Source of the DNA: Carallia brachiata | Taxonomy: Eukaryota > Streptophyta > Magnoliopsida > Malpighiales > Rhizophoraceae | NCBI GenBank assembly: GCA_021464245.1 | Contig: JADCRB010000072.1 | Span: forward strand, 700,510 to 764,509 | Direction: 5' to 3' | DNA: 64,000 bases | Part shown: one piece after another, positions 34,051 through 43,655 of the stretch | Layout of the letters: each line of letters starts with the position of its first letter | Position numbering within the stretch: position 1 is the first letter of the stretch | Notes under the pieces: generated by a model | Database searches by the model: none | The model's input: only the letters and a program-made list of their open reading frames with translations | What the model was told of the DNA's origin: nothing | Position numbers and translations under genes: made by a program

Positions 34051-35344
34051 ATGACACCGAAAAGGAGTACAACTGCTGCCACAAAAAAGAAGGCAACGGC
34101 TCCATTGCCTGCATCAACTACCCTACCTGGGTACGCAGGTCCAGAAACCCGGGGACGGACACAATTTCTTGCCGTCCAAACCCGACAAAATGTCGAAATG
34201 GAGAGTCCACAGCTTGCACAACAGGATCTCTCCCCTGACTCTCTTGCCGCATGGAGGAGTCGATCACCCACCCCGATCGAAATCGGGGGCAACACGACGA
34301 AGCCTGCTCAACAAAATCCACTCACACAGAAGAATCAGAAGAGTTTTCTCCCCCAGTCTTTCCCGGAGCCTCATCTGTTGCCGTCATGATGACCAACACA
34401 ACCAGCAGAGGAAAGAATTTCAGAATTGGAGAACAAAATTTTGCAGCTGATCAGAGTCGTGGAGGAAAAAGATCAACAGATCGCAGCTCTCAAAGGAAAA
34501 GCCCCGATCCAAGTTGATCCCGAATCCGCGAGGAGCAACCATATCCACCCGGTTTCACTCCAGAAGCCACACCAGCCGACGTCTTCCCTGCAGAAAAGCG
34601 ACCAGGTAGTTCTACACAGCTGCCACCCTCAAATTCTGTAGCTTCGCTATCTGTTCAACAATTGCAGGAAATGATAGCCAATACGATCCGACTGCAACAA
34701 GCTACATCCTTCCAAGGATCACAGATGTACGTCAAACCGTACACCAGACGGATCGAAAGTCTCAACATGCCCTTGGGCTACCAGCCGCCCAAATTTCAAC
34801 AATTCGACGGACGAGGCGATCCCAAACAGCACATCGCCCACTTCGTTGAAACCTGCAACAACGCAGGGACTTACGGAGATCTCTTGGTGAAGCAGTTTGT
34901 TCGTTCACTCAGGGAGACCGCTTTCACCTGGTTCATAAATCTTGAACCAGAATCGATCGACAGTTGGGAACAGCTACAACGAGAGTTCCTCAACAGATTT
35001 TTCAGCACTCGAAGGACGGTAAGTATGATGGAGCTTACCAGCACCAAACAAAGAAAGGAGAGCCCGTTGTCGAATACATCAACAGATGGCGTGCCCTCAG
35101 CTTGGACTGCAAAGATCGCCTGACGGAGACTTCTGCCGTGGAGATGTGCATCCAGGAATGCATTGGGAGCTGTTATACATCCTGCAGGGTGTCAAACCCC
35201 GAACTTCGAAGAATGGCGACCCGCGCACATGATATGGAGATAAGCATCCAGACTTCCGGAGGCACGGTTCCCATCCAGTTGGACCAGCAAGGGGGCAGAA
35301 GGGAGATTAAGAAACCCAACAGCTCCGGAAAAGGAAAGAAGTGA
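34051..35344 (+). pseudogene. gag: gag of gypsy copy B (frameshifted)
   Basis: It starts MTPKRSTTAATKKK at 34051. One base is missing near 34318 relative to copy A, ending that frame at 34389. The capsid-like core opens at 34662 and loses a base near 35055 (AAAGAAAGGAG against AAAGGAAAGGAG in copy A), then resumes in another frame to 35344. Same role and domain as the copy A gag, but broken at different places, so the two copies decayed independently or carry separate sequencing errors. Confidence 0.85.
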
Positions 35345-35347
35345 TGA

Positions 35348-36744
35348 CTGTTGAAGCCGCACCAGTAAAAGTGGGAGCTAAAGCCAAGGTAAATCCTCCG
35401 ACCCAAATAACTCAGCCAAAACAACAGGAAAGGCGGAAGGTGACATTGCGAGAGGAGCAGAAGCAGTATCCATTCCCCGACTCAGACGTCCCCGACATCC
35501 TTGACCAACTCTGGAGGCGAAGCTGATCGAACTCCCAGAGTGCAAGCGGCCGAATGAAAAGGATCGAGTCAGCGATCCGAGATTCTGCAAATATCACCGG
35601 ATAGTAAGTCATCCAACCGAGAATGTTTCGTCCTGAAGGAGCTAATCATGAAGCTCAAAAGCCAGAATAAAATCATTCTGGACCAGGAAGGCATAACCTC
35701 GGCAAACCAGACCACCATCACTTCAAAACCATCAGAGGTGACACACCGTAAGGAGGAGCCGCTCGACAACAAAAAGTCGACAACGGAGAAGGTATATGAA
35801 GCTCTCCAAACCCTTCTCGCTAACCCTCAGCTGTTTATAGCTTTGCAATCAACAGAAGTGTGGCAAAATCAAGTCAGCAATACTCTCCAGACCTCAGCTG
35901 AATCACAGCCATCAAATGAGTCTAACTCAGCGGAGCAACAGGCGGACCAAAATCACGTCGGATGTTACTCTGCTATCTCATTTTCAGATGAGGATCTCCT
36001 GCTGGGGTCCAAACCCCACAATCGGCCGCTGTATGTATCAGGCTATGTGAGAGACAGAAGGTCCGACGTATTCTGATCGACGATGGCTCAGCAGTCAATA
36101 TTATCCCAAAATCCACCATAAAGGAGCTCGGCATCGGCATTGATGAATTATCAGACAGCCGCTTGATGATTCATGGCTTTAATCAAGGAGGACAGAAAGC
36201 AATTGGGATGATTCGCTTGGAGCTAACTATCGGTAATCTCACTTCTAGCACTCTATTTCACGTGATTGATGCACGTACCACATATAAGATGTTGCTAGGA
36301 CGACCGTGGATTCATGGAAATGGAGTTGTGCTCTCAAGCCTGCATCAGTGCTTCAAGTACTACAATGGTGGCGTTCAAAAGGTCAATGCTGACTTAAAGC
36401 CGTTCGATGATGCTGAATCACATTTGGCGGATGCAGTCTTCTACACGACACAGACAATCCGGAGATCATTCCATCAAAAGCTACTTGGACTGGGGGCATC
36501 CACAAAAAGGGAAAAGCTGTCGAAGAACCTGCCAATGCCCAACCCCAGGCTCCAACAAATGAAAAGCTGCCACAGCCTGCTGAACTTCGTCCGAAGGATG
36601 TTGCATCTTCAAGCTCCACTCCAGTCCTACGCTATGTGCCGAAGTCACGACGCTCAGAAGGTCAACCCCCTTTCTCTTATTGTATTGATCTTAAACAGGA
36701 GCAAGGTCATAGCCAACCCAAAACAAAGGAGCTGCACAACCTGA
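35348..36744 (+). pseudogene. Protease region of gypsy copy B (frameshifted)
   Basis: The frame 35648-36076 leads into the protease and includes SFSDEDLLLGSKPHNRPLYV. The aspartic active-site segment ILIDDGSAVNI is read at about 36071-36103 in the next frame. It continues at 36163-36460 with TTYKMLLGRPWIHGNG, the retropepsin flap and C-terminal part. The frame change near 36060 separates the active site from the upstream part. It would process the polyprotein, but is probably inactive as written. Confidence 0.8.
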
Positions 36745-37415
36745 AGGAGACTTACACTCTGCCGATACCAAAGATTGAGCCGGTTTTGTCTTCAAAACCA
36801 TTAAAAGGCTTCGTCAAACCACACACGGGGGCAGTCGAAGGCGGCTCACTTCCAGAAAGAAGAACACATGAAGGATTTGATCCTAATGCATACAAGCTTT
36901 TGGCAAAGGCGGGCTATGACTTTTCAAACCCGAGCACAATGGGTACGCTGCCGTCCACACATGGCGCCGCTTCTCAAACATCACAGTCCCGACCTGGCTT
37001 AGGCTATCAGGAGAAGTCACCTGTGCGGATCACGCTAAAGAGCCGAAGCCGAGCAGCTGATGCACGTGCCATCACCACCACCACCAAACAAGACAGGCTT
37101 ATCCAGTCAAACAAAGAAGGTGAAGTCAGAGGTTCTGCATTTCATGTCACAATTAGCGAGGAGGCTGATTCCGACTCATCAGATGGTGAAGTGAAGGAGG
37201 CTCCCCCGGAACTTGAAGATGGTGGCCAAGCAACTGTTGATGAACTCAAGGAGGTCAATCTTGGCTCTCCGGAAGATCCTCGACCTACATTTGTAAGTGC
37301 TTTACTTACTGCAGAAGAAGAGCAAGAATATGTTCAGGTATTAACAGGGACGTGTTCGCATGGAGTTACAAAGAAATGCCTGGACTTGACCCAAAAATTG
37401 CGGTGCATCGTCTAG
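36745..37415 (+). pseudogene. Protease-RT linker of gypsy copy B
   Basis: An acidic, serine-rich frame (part of a 259-residue open stretch from 36636) with TISEEADSDSSDGEVKEAPP, reaching the start of the RT region. A 7-nt deletion near 37341 relative to copy A removes part of the segment before RDVFAW and shifts the frame, cutting the linker from the RT core. Confidence 0.75.
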
Positions 37416-37494
37416 CAGTAAAGAAGGGTGTCGTTCTGTCAAGCAGCCACAACGACGGTTCCGCCCGGAACTCATTCCACAAATCGAGGAGGAG

Positions 37495-39156
37495 GTGAAC
37501 AAGCTGATCAATGCCGGCTTCATCCGAGAGGTCACCTACCCAACGTGGATTGCCAACATTGTCCCGGTAAGAAAGAAGAATGGACAGTTGAGGGTATGTG
37601 TTGATTTTCGAGATCTTAACAAGGCCTGCCCGAAAGATGACTTTCCGTTGCCCATAACGGAGATCACAGTCGATGCAACAACGGGTCACGAAGCATTGTC
37701 TTTCATGGATGGTTCTTCAGGCTATAACCAAATCAGAATGGCACCAGAAGACGAGGAGTTGACAGCATTCCGCACCCCAAAAGGTATATACTGCTACAAA
37801 GTTATGCCGTTTGGATTGAAAAATGCTGGCGCCACTTATCAACGTGCTATGCAAAAAATTTTTGATGACATGCTGCACAAGATTGTAGAATGTTATGTTG
37901 ATGACTTAGTTGTAAAGACTAAGAAGCGCAAAGACCACCTCGAGGATCTCAAGACAGTGTTCGAAAGACTTCGGAGGCATCAGCTCAAAATGAACCCTCT
38001 CAAGTGCGCATTCGGTGTCACATCAGGAAAGTTTCTTGGGTTCGTGGTGCGCCATCGTGGAATCGAAGTTGATCAGTCAAAGGTTGAGGCAATTCAAAAG
38101 ATGCCTGAACCTAAAAACCTGCACGAGCTGCGAAGTCTACAAGGAAAGCTGGCCTACATTCGCCGTTTCATCTCCAATTTAGCTGGGAGATGTCAACCTT
38201 TCCATCGGTTGATGAAGAAGGATGTCAACTTCGAGTGGGACGAAGCTTGCAGCAAAGCCTTTGAGAGCATAAAGAAGTACCTTTCCAATCCACCGGTCCT
38301 AGGTGCTCCAATTCAAGGAAAGTCGTTGATTCTCTACATTGCAGCGCAGGAAAGATCTTTGGGAGCCTTGCTTGCACAGGAAAACGAGCAGGGAAAGGAA
38401 GTTGCCCTGTACTACTTGAGCAGAACACTAAACGGTCCGGAGCTGAGTTATTCGCCCATTGAAAAGACATGTCTAGCACTGTTCTTTGCCATTGACAAGC
38501 TGAGGCACTACATGCAAGCTCACACGGTACGTCTCATTGCCAGAGCTGATCCTGTCAAATATATCTTATCTAGACCAATCTTGTCAGGACGACTTGCCAA
38601 GTGGGCAGTAATCCTACAAAGCTACGACATTGTCTACGTGCCTCAAAAAGCAGTCAAAGGACAAGCTCTAGCAGACTTCCTTGCAGATCACCCTGTTCCG
38701 TCAGATTGGGAGTTCACAGATGATCTTCCAGATGAAGAGGTCTTTTACATTGAGACACTACCACCATGGACGATGTTCTTTGATGGTGCAGCAAGACGTG
38801 ATGGTGCTGGTGCCGGCATAGTGTTTGTCACTCCTCAACGACAAATACTACCATATGCTATCATTCTCGGTGAGTTATGTTCAAATAATGTTGCTGAATA
38901 CCAGGCTTTGATCATTGGTCTTCAAATGGCTGTCGATATGAAGATTCCAACTATAGAAGTCCATGGAGATTCCCAGCTCGTCATCAACCAACTTACAGGA
39001 TTGTATGACGTGAAGAAAGAGGACCTTGCGCCTTACCATCAACGTGCTCGACAGCTAATGGATGAATTTGAAAGCATCACCTTGGAGCATGTGCCTCGAC
39101 GAGAAAACACTCAGGCAGACGCGTTGGCTAACCTGCCACTTCTCTTGCAAAGTTAG
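37495..39156 (+). CDS. pol: Reverse transcriptase, RNase H and archaeal-type RNase H of gypsy copy B
   Basis: Open frame of 553 residues. The RT is in the first ~215 residues, with VCVDFRDLNKACPKDDFPLP, MPFGLKNAGATYQ and the catalytic YVDD at residues 134-137 (about 37894). The Ty3-type RNase H with LGALLAQ and YSPIEKTCLALFFAI follows. The second RNase H starts at about 38764 (MFFDGAARRDGAGAGIV) and ends with HVPRRENTQADALANLP. RT plus RNase H copy the RNA into cDNA; the extra RNase H marks the Tat lineage. This is the only long pol piece intact in either copy. The first methionine is internal to the polyprotein, so the start is nominal. Confidence 0.95.
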   Translation: MNKLINAGFIREVTYPTWIANIVPVRKKNGQLRVCVDFRDLNKACPKDDFPLPITEITVDATTGHEALSFMDGSSGYNQIRMAPEDEELTAFRTPKGIYCYKVMPFGLKNAGATYQRAMQKIFDDMLHKIVECYVDDLVVKTKKRKDHLEDLKTVFERLRRHQLKMNPLKCAFGVTSGKFLGFVVRHRGIEVDQSKVEAIQKMPEPKNLHELRSLQGKLAYIRRFISNLAGRCQPFHRLMKKDVNFEWDEACSKAFESIKKYLSNPPVLGAPIQGKSLILYIAAQERSLGALLAQENEQGKEVALYYLSRTLNGPELSYSPIEKTCLALFFAIDKLRHYMQAHTVRLIARADPVKYILSRPILSGRLAKWAVILQSYDIVYVPQKAVKGQALADFLADHPVPSDWEFTDDLPDEEVFYIETLPPWTMFFDGAARRDGAGAGIVFVTPQRQILPYAIILGELCSNNVAEYQALIIGLQMAVDMKIPTIEVHGDSQLVINQLTGLYDVKKEDLAPYHQRARQLMDEFESITLEHVPRRENTQADALANLPLLLQS

Positions 39157-39420
39157 AAATCCAGGCTACAGTTGTTGCCGTATGCCAGAAATGGATAGTG
39201 CCACAAAGGATGATGAAGAAACTACAGCAGCCAACGCTGTATCTGTACGTCTCGCGGAGGACGAGATTGGCGCCAACCAATCATTGACTACCTACAGCAC
39301 GGGAAGCTGCCCGAAGATCGTCGTCATAAGACAGAAATTCAACGACGAGCTCCCCGCTTCATATATCTCAAGGATGCTCTGTATCGAAGGTCTTTTGATG
39401 GAGTTCTACTTCGCTGCCTA

Positions 39421-40509
39421 GCCAATGAAGAGGCAAAACAGGCTCTCACTGAAGCACATTCTGGTGTTTGTGGCGGACATCAATCGGGCCTAAGTTGCAC
39501 TTCCAACTCAGAAGGATGGGATACTACTGGCCAACCATGGTACGTGATTCATTGAGTTTGCTAAAACCTGTCAAGCTTGTCAATTTCATGCGAATTACAT
39601 ACATCAACCACCGGAGCCACTGCATCCAACTGTCTCATCCTGGCCCTTTGAAGCTTGGGGTCTCGACTTAGTGGGGCCCTTGCCAAAGTCATCCCTGGGT
39701 CACCTGTACATCCTCGCAGCAACCGACTACTTCTCAAAATGGGCTGAAGCCATTCCACTTAGAGAGGTAAAGAAGGAGCATGTTGCCAATTTCATCCGGA
39801 CTCAGCTGATCTATCGCTATGGAGTCCCTCGATTCATCATCACTGATAATGGTAAGCAGTTCTACAACAGCTTAATCGACAAGCTCTGCGAGAAGTTCAA
39901 GTTCAAGCAGTACAAGTCATCCATGTACAATGCCCCAGCAAATGGCTTGGCGAAGCATTCAACAAGACCTTATGCAACCTGTTGCGGAAGGTAGTCTCTA
40001 AATCCAAAAGAGATTGGCATGACAGAATTCCGGAGGCATTATGGGCGTATCGTACAACTTACCGGACTCCAACACAGGCGACGCCATACTCACTTGTCTA
40101 CGGTGTCGAAGCAATACTGCCGTTGGAAACACAGATTCCATCCCTGCGCATGGCTGTTCTGGAAGGACTCACACAGGAGGAGAATGCTCGCCTACGTCTG
40201 GATGAGTTAGAAGCTCTCGATGAAAGGAGGCTCGAAGCACAACAGCAACTTGAGTGCTACCAAGCCCGGCTCACCAACACGTTCAACCGCAGGGTCCGCC
40301 CTCGATCTTTTCAAGTTGGAGACCTTGTTCTTGCAGTGCGACGGCCCATCAACATGAAGCATCGGCCTGGTGACAAGCTTACTTCCAAATGGGACGGGCC
40401 ATACTTAGTGCAGGAGGCCTACACTCACAACGCTTACATGCTGTCAGACCAAGAAGGCGTCCGAATCGGCCCAATCAATGGTAAATTTCTGAAACAGTAT
40501 TATGTGTAA
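39421..40509 (+). pseudogene. Integrase of gypsy copy B (frameshifted)
   Basis: The zinc-binding H-H-C-C region (HSGVCGGHQSG ... CQACQ-equivalent) is split by indels around 39500-39600. The DDE core (39671-39994) has ATDYFSKWAEA and IITDNGKQF. The C-terminal part (39982-40509) ends with TSKWDGPYLVQEAY and a TAA after QYYV. A base change near 39945-39985 puts the last acidic residue region in another frame. Family and order are certain; function is unlikely. Confidence 0.9.
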
Positions 40510-40514
40510 ATATG

Positions 40515-40540
40515 TTTAAAAAAAAAAAAAAAAAAAAAAT

Positions 40541-40576
<36 letters not shown>

Positions 40577-40912
40577 AAAAAAAAAAAAAAAAAAAATCAA
40601 AAAAAAAAAAATCAAAAAAAAAAAAAAAGTTCGGAAGTCCCGATCTGAAAGTCCAAGCGAAAATCCAAACCCAAAATCCAAACCCAAACACTTGAGCCCA
40701 ATCAGAAAACACAAAACCGTCCAAAACCCAAACACTCAACCCAAATCCAATCCAAACCCAAACACTCAACCCAAATCCAAAAATCCAAATCCAAACCCAA
40801 ACACTCGACCCAAATCCAAAAATCCAAGTCTAAAAGCCCAAACACTCAACCCAAATCCAATCCAAAGTCCAAAACCCAAAAATTCCAAGTTCTAGACACA
40901 GTCCAGAACCCA
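40515..40912 (+). repeat. A-rich tract followed by degenerate CCCAAA/ATCCAA repeats
   Basis: 40515-40628 is almost pure A with spaced TC. 40660-40912 repeats blocks such as AACCCAAACACTCAACCC and AAATCCAAAAATCC. It separates integrase from the homeobox remnant. Long lysine-rich or asparagine/proline-rich frames across it are compositional. Confidence 0.9.
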
Positions 40913-40942
40913 AGTTCAAATCCAATCCAACTCCTGGCCCGC

Positions 40943-41698
40943 ATGAGTATAAACTGTGAACGGCCCAAAAATATAAAAGCAACGGAGGGTTTGAGTCTGA
41001 AACTCAGCATCAGTCTCAACCGATCTTCACCACACCAGACCTTTGCTCCTCTGCCACAAGAAAGATGGAACCAGTTGCAGAACCTCAAGACAAGGGAGAA
41101 GAAGGTCACCCCGCACAAGGTGGCAACCAACCATGGCGCAACTGCAAATTTAGAGGAAGTCTTCCACAACAATGGAGGTATTATGCCTAATGCATCTCAG
41201 ATTTACCAACTTGTCTCACGATTGCGCCCACTCGGGGCAATCGAAGGAAAAAATGTGTTTTATTGGTTCCAGAATCGGAGAAGCAGGAAGAAACCAGCAC
41301 TGAGAGCTGATTTTTCCAAAGAACAGTCTGCTGTTCCGATGGTAGATCCCACCAGTACAACTTCGCCGTCAAATGAAGCAGGTCCGAGTTCTTCCACTGC
41401 AATAGTCTCTCCACGGTATGTTCATCAAAGCCGTAGCCCATGGGAGCATGCACGCTGGTCCTGGTGGTCTTACGGAGTCAGCCAAGGGTTCATCCCTCCT
41501 AGATACTTAAGTCTAGGAGGAATTTTCTAGCAGAAAGGAGTTATTCCGGCGAAACTTTGCCTCTCTTTCCAGAATATTCCGACAGCATCAACCAGCTGGA
41601 AAGCGACGTCGACGTCAACATCATCGGCCCACCAGACGAGGTCGAGCTTGACTTGGAGTTGCACCTCGGCCCCGCTAGGACGGCCGACAAGATAAGGT
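40943..41698 (+). pseudogene. WUSCHEL/WOX-type homeobox remnant captured inside gypsy copy B
   Basis: The frame 40943-41530 (195 residues) has at residues 70-117 a partial homeodomain: LEEVFHNNGGIMPNASQIYQ, then RLRPLGAIEGKNVFYWFQN and RRSRKK. IEGKNVFYWFQN is diagnostic of WUS-clade WOX homeodomains. In the next frame, GETLPLFP at 41551-41571 matches the WUS box (TLxLFP) and DLELHLG at 41650-41670 is an EAR-like LxLxL. The N-terminal frame from ATG 41065 (MEPVAEPQDKGEE) is in the WUS-box frame, so the homeodomain is displaced by one base. The helix 1 start is missing and a stop at 41528 separates the parts. No intron is visible. It sits between the integrase stop and the polypurine tract. WOX proteins are nuclear stem-cell regulators; this copy looks broken. 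Confidence 0.85.
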
Positions 41699-41783
41699 GC
41701 AACGACTTCTGCAGCACACGGCAACGACTTCCGCAGCACACGGCAACGACTTCTGCACACACGGTAACGACTTTCGTGACACG
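41699..41783 (+). repeat. Four tandem ~21-bp repeats after the homeobox remnant
   Basis: The unit GCAACGACTTCTGCAGCACA plus CG occurs at 41699, 41721 and 41743, with a diverged fourth copy at 41764. It directly follows the EAR-like motif. Confidence 0.93.
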
Positions 41784-41960
41784 CGTCAGCCGCTGCCTCT
41801 TTTGTCTTTATGCAGGAAAGGGACGTGGATGGCTACCGATTCTGCTACCTTTTTTGACTTTTCAAAAAAAAAAAAAAAAAAAAAACTCTTTATTATTTGT
41901 ATATAATCCTGCATGCCCGAGTTGTAATATCACCCCTCAGCTCTTCTTTCTCAAAAGAAA

Positions 41961-42260
41961 ATGGCTAGTCTCTGCACTTGTCTCAGGAAGTTCTTCGATC
42001 AAGAAGTTGGAGGCGCACGAGCTAAGAAAAGAAGGAGTAGTCTTCTCGAGGGATCCCTAAAAGCCCTCGAAACTCAGTCTCCAACGCATCGGTGTCATGG
42101 AGTTCTAACTACTCTCCTTAGTTCACATCTACCACAGAGGGATGAGAAGCTGCAATATCCTAATCTTTCTTTGGATGCAGCGACGTACAGGGAAGTTCCA
42201 ACTACTCTCCTTACGTCGAAGCAGACTTGGAAATCATCACTACAGTCAGTCTCTCTGTGA
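41961..42260 (+). other. Unrecognised 99-residue frame in the 3' region of gypsy copy B
   Basis: Opens MASLCTCLRKFFDQEVGGAR with a basic AKKRRSS and ends SLQSVSL. No family recognised. It lies between the homeobox remnant and the polypurine tract. It contains a diverged direct repeat (CTAACTACTCTCCTTA at 42106 and CCAACTACTCTCCTTACG at 42197), so it may be untranslated 3' sequence of the element. Confidence 0.3.
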
Positions 42261-42607
42261 GCCGGTCTTGAAGTTCCAAGGTCTGGGCCTTCTCTTGGGG
42301 AGGTTCAAGTTCTTTGCCTACCGGATCATCCTCACCAGAGCTCTGGAACTTTAAGAGATATAAAAAATCCTTTGCGGGCTATGGAAGCTCGAATGCACCT
42401 GGAGCCAGAAGGTCAATTTTTATATTGGCTGGGCTGCTAACTTTCTCAAGATCGTATCGGGTTCCTATTGCGATCCAACAACAGCAGGCATGGTCAAAGA
42501 TAGAAGACTCCAAGATTCAATGTTCATCAGGACGTTTCTAAGTTTCAAACTGGACTTCAAGACTCGGTGCGGATCACATCTGCAAAGTTCTTCCTTACCG
42601 ATCCTTG

Positions 42608-42620
42608 AAGTGGGGGCATT
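42608..42620 (+). promoter_or_regulatory. Polypurine tract, gypsy copy B
   Basis: GAAGTGGGGGCATT lies directly before the 3' LTR, the expected plus-strand priming site. Confidence 0.85.
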
Positions 42621-43650
42621 TGTAAACAATAAAAAAAAAAAAAAGGGGTTGAAAAGTAAACCCACGTGCTGCATGACATCTTCAAATTTGGTTGATAACA
42701 TCCATGCATTTTCTTCAAACTTGGCTGGCAGACTTGTGCATTTTCAAAATTGGATGGCAAATCCATGCACCTGCTACATCTCCTTCAAACTTGGCTGGCA
42801 GACTTGTGCATTTTCAAAATTGGATGGCAAATCCATGCACCTACTACATTTTCTTCAAGATTGGCTGGCTAAGTTAGGTGGAATAGTAAATTCCCTTAGC
42901 CTATAAATAGATTGATCCAGGATCTTGCAATGGCATCGAGTAAAAAAAAAAAAAAACAAGAAGAAGCAATTCCAGAGAATTGCAAAACATTTAATTCCTT
43001 TTGTATTACCACTTTTCTCTCACATTTTTGTACGTTGGGTACATCTTTTCTGAAGACATTCAGCAAATCTGTAAACAGAAAAATCCAGAGAATTTGAGAG
43101 AAAAAGAAAATTTTGAAAATCTCTCAAAAAAATTTCTCCTTTTCTTACGTGCTGTTACTCTGCAGTATACTCTCCTAACTCCTTTTTGAGAGATATTTCA
43201 GGGGTAAGCCCCAAAAAATTTGCTGTTTCCATTTTCAAAGTTATTTTTAGGTTTATATTCTCGGATCGCCCTAGATCTGAATTTCTGAGAATATAGATCT
43301 AAAAATATCAAATTACTACAAATTCGGCTGGGATTAAGCCTCATACGGCCCTCAGCAAAATCCAGGCAACTCATCCGAGAACAAGTCCCTTCGACCCTCG
43401 GTGAAATTAAGCCAGATCGGCTCAGATCAGGTCTCTGCGGTTCTTAACCGTAGTCAAAACATCCAAATCAGATCCGGTTTCAGTCTACCCAGTTCAAGAA
43501 AAAGTTGTGGAATTTATTTCTGTCAAGATCAAGCTCGTGCAGCCCCAGATCGACCCCACGTAAATTTTCTTTTATTTTTAAATATTTATTTATAATTTAT
43601 TTTTGTATTTTCGAGTTTAATTATTTTAGGCTCGAAATTTACGCTTTACA
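42621..43650 (+). repeat. 3' LTR of gypsy copy B
   Basis: Near-identical to 32779-33804. Visible differences include GATATC/GACATC, AAGAAAA/AAAAAAA, TTTGTAAT/TTTATAAT and small length changes in the U3 repeats. Confidence 0.96.
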
Positions 43651-43655
43651 ATCAT
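43651..43655. repeat. Target site duplication of gypsy copy B, right (ATCAT)
   Basis: Second copy of ATCAT, immediately followed by sequence collinear with unit 1 from about 16262 (TTGGATTATCCAACC shared). Confidence 0.95.

Larger units (their letters stand above)
32779..43650 (+). mobile_element. Ty3/gypsy LTR retrotransposon, copy B (Tat-like), complete ends, with captured homeobox
   Basis: About 10.9 kb with two LTRs of about 1026 and 1030 bp that differ at only a handful of sites by eye, so the insertion is fairly young. Order: LTR, PBS, A-rich leader, gag, protease, RT, RNase H, second RNase H, integrase, A-rich and CCCAAA repeats, WUS-type homeobox remnant, unknown frame, polypurine tract, LTR. 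It is flanked by ATCAT. Gag, protease, the RT entry and integrase carry indels, so it is non-autonomous, although the RT/RNase H core stays open. Confidence 0.97.

Noticed and set aside
37341..37494. Treating copy B pol as an intact autonomous polyprotein
   Set aside because: A 7-nt deletion before the RT core and indels in gag, protease and integrase break it.
40512..40895. Long lysine-rich frame on the plus strand and its phenylalanine-rich antisense partner
   Set aside because: Product of A-tracts and CCCAAA repeats; no protein-like composition.
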